64,000 nucleotides of DNA from Paracoccus onubensis (GTDB lineage: Bacteria; Pseudomonadota; Alphaproteobacteria; Rhodobacterales; Rhodobacteraceae): the NCBI RefSeq assembly GCF_003591515.1, contig NZ_QZCG01000012.1:1-64000 (forward strand), in the 5' to 3' direction. The position numbers were made by a program, and so were the translations under genes. The notes below the pieces were generated by a model. The model made no database searches and had not been told where the DNA came from. It was given only the letters and a program-made list of their open reading frames with translations. Positions 59,566-64,000 of this stretch are shown here, in pieces (the first letter of the stretch is position 1; each line of letters begins with the position of its first letter).

Positions 59566-60447
59566 ATGGACACGACCGTTCTTCGCACATTCATCAGCAT
59601 CCTTGACGAAGGCAGCTTTTCTGCGGCTGCCAGACGTATGGGAATTTCCCGCAGCCTTTGCAGCAAATATATCTCTGATCTCGAGTCCGATCTGGGCGCA
59701 AGGCTGTTGACGCGCACGACGCGCGCGCTGCGTCCGACCGCGCTGGGGACCGAATATGCCCAGCATATCCGAGAGGTCCTGAACCGGTTGGACAATGCGA
59801 ATGAAATGGTGCGCAGCGCCTCGGGTCACCCGGCTGGGGCGCTCAAGATCGGGGCGCCGTCAGCCTATGTCCATAAGGTGTTTCATCCGCATATCCTGCG
59901 CTTCATGGACGATCATCCCGATATCCAGATGGAAATGGTGCTGGATGACGGCGTTACCAATCTGGTCGCGGGCGGTTTCGACGCGATGATCCGCATCGGC
60001 ATTCTCGGAGATTCAACCCTGCATGCCCGCAAACTGCATGAGGCGGCAATCCTGCTGGTTGCCTCGCCCGATTATCTGGAGCAGCGGGGCATTCCGGAAA
60101 ACCCTGCCGATCTGTCCCGCCACAGCTGCCTGCATTACACCAATCTTCGCGGATCGGGCACATGGCCCATGCGCTGCGGCGACCAGACTTTTCATCAGAA
60201 GGTTCAGCCGGTCTTTTCGACCAATAACACCGAGTTGCTGAAGTCTCTGGCCGTCAGTGGAAAGGGGATTGCGCTTTTGCCGCGCTTTATCGTGGCCGAA
60301 GATCTCGAGGCGGGCCGACTGGTGCAACTGCTGACCAATTTCACGCTGCCGGATATCCCGGTGAATCTTGTCTATCCGACCGGCAAGCTGATGACGGCGG
60401 CAATGCGCAGTTTTCTGGATTTCACCACACATCTGCGTTTGCTCTGA
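59566..60447 (+). CDS. LysR-family transcriptional regulator
   Basis: A 293-residue LysR regulator. The N-terminal helix-turn-helix (FISILDEGSFSAAARRMGIS, then RSLCSKYISDLESDLG) binds DNA; the rest is a two-lobe periplasmic-binding-like effector domain (GALKIGAPSAY, GKGIALLPRFIVAEDL). It resembles the CrgA/AaeR-like branch. No divergent target gene is adjacent: upstream are terminators and a small secreted protein. The effector is unknown. The ATG at 59566 is in the normal place for the fold. Confidence 0.92.
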   Translation: MDTTVLRTFISILDEGSFSAAARRMGISRSLCSKYISDLESDLGARLLTRTTRALRPTALGTEYAQHIREVLNRLDNANEMVRSASGHPAGALKIGAPSAYVHKVFHPHILRFMDDHPDIQMEMVLDDGVTNLVAGGFDAMIRIGILGDSTLHARKLHEAAILLVASPDYLEQRGIPENPADLSRHSCLHYTNLRGSGTWPMRCGDQTFHQKVQPVFSTNNTELLKSLAVSGKGIALLPRFIVAEDLEAGRLVQLLTNFTLPDIPVNLVYPTGKLMTAAMRSFLDFTTHLRLL

Positions 60448-60462
60448 GACGGGTGTTCCGGT

Positions 60463-61038
60463 TCAGTCCCGCATTATCCGTGCCGCCAGACGCATTGCAT
60501 GGGCTGGCTGATCCGTGGCGACGGGCAGCACCGGGTCATAGGCCGCCCGGATCAACGCGGCCAGTTCTGGCGAAGGCGCGATCTCGCGGGCGAAACTCAA
60601 TGCGCTGCGCATCATGAGCGCCTCGGCAAGTGCGGCCGGATGCGCTTTGGCCAATGAGCCGGACATACGCAGAAAGATCATGCAAGCCCGAATGCCCCCA
60701 TCCGGATCAAAGCGGAACAGGCGGTATTGATCGGCCTCTCCGCCTTGCAGCCGTGCAGGCAGGTCGGGTTGCCCCGTCAGGCGGTCAAGATCGGGAACGC
60801 CATCCATCTCTGCCCAGTCCCGCATGAAAAACAGCATCAGGTTGCTGCCCATCTCGGGATCGGTATCGACGACGGGATGCCCGGCATGCGCATATCCCGC
60901 GCGGATCGCGCTGCGAAAAATATCGAGACTTTCATCCGCCAGCCCGAAAATCACCGGCGCCACCGGCCGTCCCCAGCGGGCGCAAAGAAAGGCTCCGTCC
61001 TCGCCCGTGAACAATGCGGCGATCCGCTCGGGTGTCAT
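60463..61038 (-). CDS. Conserved protein of unknown function
   Basis: A 191-residue protein with the pattern FTGEDGAFLCARWGRPVAPV, DTDPEMGSNLMLFFMRDWAE and QYRLFRFDPDGGIRACMIFL. I believe this type occurs across Rhodobacteraceae as a hypothetical protein, but I cannot name a domain. No signal peptide or membrane segment. The ATG at 61038 (MTPERI) is preferred to a TTG three codons earlier. Codon use is like its neighbours, so a real gene. Confidence 0.75.
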   Translation of the reverse strand: MTPERIAALFTGEDGAFLCARWGRPVAPVIFGLADESLDIFRSAIRAGYAHAGHPVVDTDPEMGSNLMLFFMRDWAEMDGVPDLDRLTGQPDLPARLQGGEADQYRLFRFDPDGGIRACMIFLRMSGSLAKAHPAALAEALMMRSALSFAREIAPSPELAALIRAAYDPVLPVATDQPAHAMRLAARIMRD

Positions 61039-61150
61039 GCCTGCCAAAGCCTTTCTTCTTCATGGAAATATCCCGGGGGGAACCGTCGTATAAACGATGA
61101 CGGGGGGCAACGCCCCCCGCTTGACAGCCCAGGATGACGGCCAGTCAATG

Positions 61151-61777
61151 TCAGCCGACGATCGTCGCCTCGGTCGCCGCGCGAAGCTCGTCTTCGGTCA
61201 CGCCGTCGGCCGTCTCGACGATCTTCAGCCCGCCAGGGACAACATCCAATACCCCCAGATTGGTGATGATCCGGTCGACCACTCCCTTGCCGGTCAGCGG
61301 CAGGGTGCAGGTTTTCAGCAGCTTGGATTCGCCGGCCTTGTTGGTGTGGTCCATGACCACGATCACCCGGCCCACGCCTGCGACCAGATCCATCGCACCG
61401 CCCATGCCCTTGACCAGCTTGCCCGGGATCATCCAGTTCGCCAGATCGCCATTTTCGGCCACTTCCATCGCGCCAAGGATTGCCGCGGCGATCTTGCCGC
61501 CGCGGATCATCCCGAAACTCATCGCGCTGTCGAAATAGGACGTCCGCGACAATTCGGTTATGGTCTGCTTGCCGGCATTGATCAGGTCGGGATCCTCCTC
61601 ACCCTCATAGGGGAAGGGACCCATGCCAAGCATGCCGTTTTCGGATTGCAGTGTGATGTCCTTGTCGCCGACATAATTGGCCACCAGCGTCGGAATCCCG
61701 ATGCCGAGATTCACATACATGCCATCTTCCAGCTCCTGCGCGGCACGTTCGGCCATCTGGTTGCGATCCCAAGGCAT
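61151..61777 (-). CDS. scoB: Succinyl-CoA:3-ketoacid CoA-transferase subunit B
   Basis: A 208-residue beta subunit. The catalytic glutamate is Glu46 in LQSENGMLGMG, which forms the CoA thioester. LGIGIPTLVANYV and GGAMDLVAGVGRVIVVM are typical. With ScoA it moves CoA between succinyl-CoA and acetoacetate for ketone body or PHB use. Its ATG shares a base with the scoA stop (TAATG). Confidence 0.94.
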   Translation of the reverse strand: MPWDRNQMAERAAQELEDGMYVNLGIGIPTLVANYVGDKDITLQSENGMLGMGPFPYEGEEDPDLINAGKQTITELSRTSYFDSAMSFGMIRGGKIAAAILGAMEVAENGDLANWMIPGKLVKGMGGAMDLVAGVGRVIVVMDHTNKAGESKLLKTCTLPLTGKGVVDRIITNLGVLDVVPGGLKIVETADGVTEDELRAATEATIVG

Positions 61778-62481
61778 TACGCGGTCTCCTTCTTGCGGGT
61801 GGTGCGCTGCTCGATGCGCTTCTCATGCTGTCCCTGCACGATCCGGTGCACATAGATGCCGGGCAGGTGGATCAGGTCGGGATCGAGACTGCCGCGCGGC
61901 ACGATTTCCTCGACCTCGGCCACACAGACCCGCCCGCACATCGCCGCCGGAGGATTGAAATTCCGCGCCGTCTTGCGGAATACCAGATTGCCGGTATCGT
62001 CCGCTTTCCACGCCTTGACGATCGACAGATCGGCGAAGATGCCGCGTTCGAGGATATAATCCTCGCCGTCGAAACTCTTGACCTCCTTGCCCTCTGCGAT
62101 CTGGGTGCCGACGCCGGTTTTGGTGTAGAAGCCGGGAATACCCGCACCGCCCGCGCGCATCCGTTCGGCCAGGGTGCCCTGGGGGTTGAATTCAAGCTCC
62201 AACTCGCCGGACAGATATTGCCGCATGAACTCGGCGTTCTCGCCGACATAGGAGGACATCATCTTGCTGATCTGCTTGGTGTCCAGTAGCTTGCCGAGGC
62301 CGAAACCGTCGACACCGCAATTATTGCTGGCCACGGTCAGGTTCCTGACCCCGCTTTTGACGATCGCGTCAATCAGCAATTCGGGAATCCCGCAGAGGCC
62401 AAATCCTCCGGCTGCGATCAGCATCCCTTCCTTCAAGAGGCCATCAAGCGCCTCATCCGCATTGGCATAGACCTTTTGCAT
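61777..62481 (-). CDS. scoA: Succinyl-CoA:3-ketoacid CoA-transferase subunit A
   Basis: A 234-residue alpha subunit. MLIAAGGFGLCGIPELLIDA, ASNNCGVDGFGLGKLL and GGAGIPGFYTKTGVGT match the ScoA/AtoD family. The end is Lys/Arg/Glu-rich. It is the first gene of the pair, with a roughly 130-base upstream region before the two-domain gene on the same strand. Confidence 0.94.
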   Translation of the reverse strand: MQKVYANADEALDGLLKEGMLIAAGGFGLCGIPELLIDAIVKSGVRNLTVASNNCGVDGFGLGKLLDTKQISKMMSSYVGENAEFMRQYLSGELELEFNPQGTLAERMRAGGAGIPGFYTKTGVGTQIAEGKEVKSFDGEDYILERGIFADLSIVKAWKADDTGNLVFRKTARNFNPPAAMCGRVCVAEVEEIVPRGSLDPDLIHLPGIYVHRIVQGQHEKRIEQRTTRKKETA

Positions 62482-62610
62482 CGGTCCTCCTTTGATACAT
62501 CGCTGCGTTGTATCTTAACTGACGGGTCCGCACGGCCAAGTCAATCTGGCGCAGCGGGAATCGCGGAGCCTGTCAGACGTTAACATTTCCGCCTGCACAA
62601 TCCTCCCGCT

Positions 62611-64000
62611 TCATTTTCGCGAAGCAGCCCATAGCGAGGATAATGAAAACTTGCGTGGAGGCTGCTCGAGTGGCGCGGCCTCGTTGCCCGCCTGCGGGAC
62701 CGGGGTCAATGTCATGCTTCCGGTGGGCAGGTCAGGCGCCACTGGGATCTTGTCAAGATCGACCGTGACCTGGGCAAGCTGGGCGAACAGTTCGTCGTCG
62801 ATCTGTTGCTTATAAATGGCGAGATCCTGGCTTGTGAAACCTGCGAAGATATTCTTGTCGGAATATTTCCTGACATAATCCGCCGTGGTCAGGGTGCTTC
62901 TATCCTCGCTTTTGGCGGCATTGGACAGAAATTCCAGCTTCTCCCGGGACTGTTGAAAATGTCCGGAAAGCGCAAGAAGAAAACTCTCCTGCTTCCGGAT
63001 GATATCCTCATAGGAAAAGATCAGCGTTCTTTCCGGCGCCGCTTGCGCGAGCTCCAGATATCCGCGCAGTTTTTCCTGATAAATGGCCAGAGGGGTTCCG
63101 ATGAAGTCATAGGGCAGACAATCCCGGTCGGTCAAAGCGAAATCGCGGGTCATGAAATCCCGCAATCTCTCGGCTTTCTGCTTCTGAAACGGATTGTAAG
63201 GCCGTTTGAACATGGATTTCAGCCAGAATGCGGGGTGTTTATAGGTCAGGATAAAGACGGTGTAGTCCCAATTCGCGTTTTTCCTGAACCGGGGAATGTC
63301 GGGTCTGGCATGTTTCCATCCGAATTGCGTGTCCATGGAATATTCATGCAGCAGATCCCGCCAGGCGAGGGGATGTTCGGGAATGCCAGCCGTGATCTCG
63401 TTCATGAGGTTTCGAAGCGTCGCGCCTTCGGGACTGGTGATCAAAGGGCGTGCGCGAAAGTTCCTCCGGATCGTCGATTCGATGAGATTGGTGCCGGTAT
63501 TCCGTTCGCCCATGACCTTCGCGAACGGATAGTTCTTATTATCTGGCGTCCTTCCGGCTTCGTTGGCTCCTTTCAGAACCTGATACAGGAAATGCTCGAA
63601 TGAGCGGCATTTCAAAACCCGCCTGACCGCGAAATCCGCCGCCCGGGCAAGCCCGGAACTGCGCAGAAACACCAAATTCGTATAATGGGCCAGGACGATA
63701 TCATGCGCCCGGCGACGCCGGGGCCGGATATTTATGGTGTTCTTTACCAAAGCAGTGTCATCCGATACCCGCATCGCCGCCAGCGAAAGAGCGATCTGAT
63801 CCAGCCAGGGACGCTTTTGCGTGATCGTGCTGTCGGCATCGATTTCTCGGCTGATCCGTAGCCATTCCTGCGCGAAACCCGTCTTTTTGTCGAATGACAC
63901 AAGTCCGGCATTGAAATACGGGAATGTGTGGCCGCTCCGATCCCGCAGCCGCTTCAGACGGTCCTGATCTATCGAGTAGCGGCCATACAACTGGTCCCAA
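62611..64000 (-). CDS. Two-domain protein: glycosyltransferase-like plus sulfotransferase-like (5' end outside window)
   Basis: The frame is open to the window edge, so the N-terminus is missing; 462 codons are visible. The first part (WDQLYGRYSIDQD, then FPYFNAGLVSFDKKTGFAQE, PWLDQIALSLA) looks like the end of a GT8-like or nucleotide-diphospho-sugar transferase fold. From about 63,520 downward, VMGERNTGTNLIESTIRRNF is a P-loop like that of sulfotransferases, with YTVFILTYKHPAFWLKSMFK and LIFSYEDIIRKQESFLLALS further on. Such a fusion could glycosylate and sulfate one polysaccharide, but neither activity is shown. The tail is Pro-rich. Confidence 0.72.
   Translation of the reverse strand, partial: WDQLYGRYSIDQDRLKRLRDRSGHTFPYFNAGLVSFDKKTGFAQEWLRISREIDADSTITQKRPWLDQIALSLAAMRVSDDTALVKNTINIRPRRRRAHDIVLAHYTNLVFLRSSGLARAADFAVRRVLKCRSFEHFLYQVLKGANEAGRTPDNKNYPFAKVMGERNTGTNLIESTIRRNFRARPLITSPEGATLRNLMNEITAGIPEHPLAWRDLLHEYSMDTQFGWKHARPDIPRFRKNANWDYTVFILTYKHPAFWLKSMFKRPYNPFQKQKAERLRDFMTRDFALTDRDCLPYDFIGTPLAIYQEKLRGYLELAQAAPERTLIFSYEDIIRKQESFLLALSGHFQQSREKLEFLSNAAKSEDRSTLTTADYVRKYSDKNIFAGFTSQDLAIYKQQIDDELFAQLAQVTVDLDKIPVAPDLPTGSMTLTPVPQAGNEAAPLEQPPRKFSLSSLWAASRK

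Noticed and set aside
1..64000. CRISPR arrays, rRNA genes, riboswitches
   Set aside because: No regularly spaced direct repeats, no rRNA sequence and no recognisable aptamer core was seen on either strand.

Overview
The window looks like an alphaproteobacterial chromosome of the Rhodobacteraceae/Paracoccaceae type, most probably Paracoccus or a close relative. The argument rests on gene order: tldD divergent from ctaC-ctaB-(small gene)-ctaG-ctaE-surf1, followed by thrC and an M16 peptidase; ybgC-(sulfotransferase)-tolQRAB-pal-cpoB-tilS-ftsH; a fused phaAB-CDEFG antiporter operon; GC-rich codons; and frequent GTG/TTG starts. The CtaC sequence closely resembles the Paracoccus enzyme as I remember it. 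No database search was run.

Positions 1-6880 are the right end of an integrated island. It holds a decayed C-terminal piece of a DNA adenine methylase, a complete IS1182-type insertion sequence (665-2235) with 18-bp perfect inverted repeats and a CGCC target duplication, an XRE regulator next to a 14-bp perfect inverted repeat, a Tat-like exported protein of unknown function, an AlpA-type regulator, a small acidic unknown, a HicA/HicB toxin-antitoxin pair and a large serine recombinase. The recombinase frame runs antisense into the 3' half of tRNA-Ser(CGA), the probable attachment site. The left end of the island lies outside the window.

Positions 6990-28000 are core genes: a DUF2059 exported protein and a Nudix hydrolase (coupled), cysteine synthase, a large MscS channel, an AI-2E family exporter, gyrA, yqaA-dsbB, a zinc peptidase, a COQ10/RatA protein, PBP1A, tryptophan 2,3-dioxygenase, dprA, topA and tldD.

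Positions 29444-38348 carry cytochrome aa3 oxidase subunits II and III with their haem A, copper and SURF1 assembly factors. Threonine synthase, an M16 peptidase, a GNAT acetyltransferase and a GlcD-type flavoprotein follow. Subunit I is not in the window. A strong terminator separates ctaE from surf1.

Positions 38365-44370 (minus strand) are a complete Mrp/Pha cation/proton antiporter operon with overlapping genes. Then come ruvCAB (Holliday junction processing), chorismate mutase-folD, ohr, and the long minus-strand envelope block from ybgC down to ftsH. The right end has a small secreted protein followed by two tandem terminators, a LysR regulator, an unknown gene, the scoAB CoA-transferase pair and the 3' part of a large two-domain protein (glycosyltransferase-like plus sulfotransferase-like) cut by the window edge.

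The best candidates for something little described are the island module next to tRNA-Ser, the 14-bp inverted repeat beside its XRE gene, the sulfotransferase gene inserted in the tol operon, the fused protein at the right edge, and the gyrA hairpin that encloses the start codon of the next gene.
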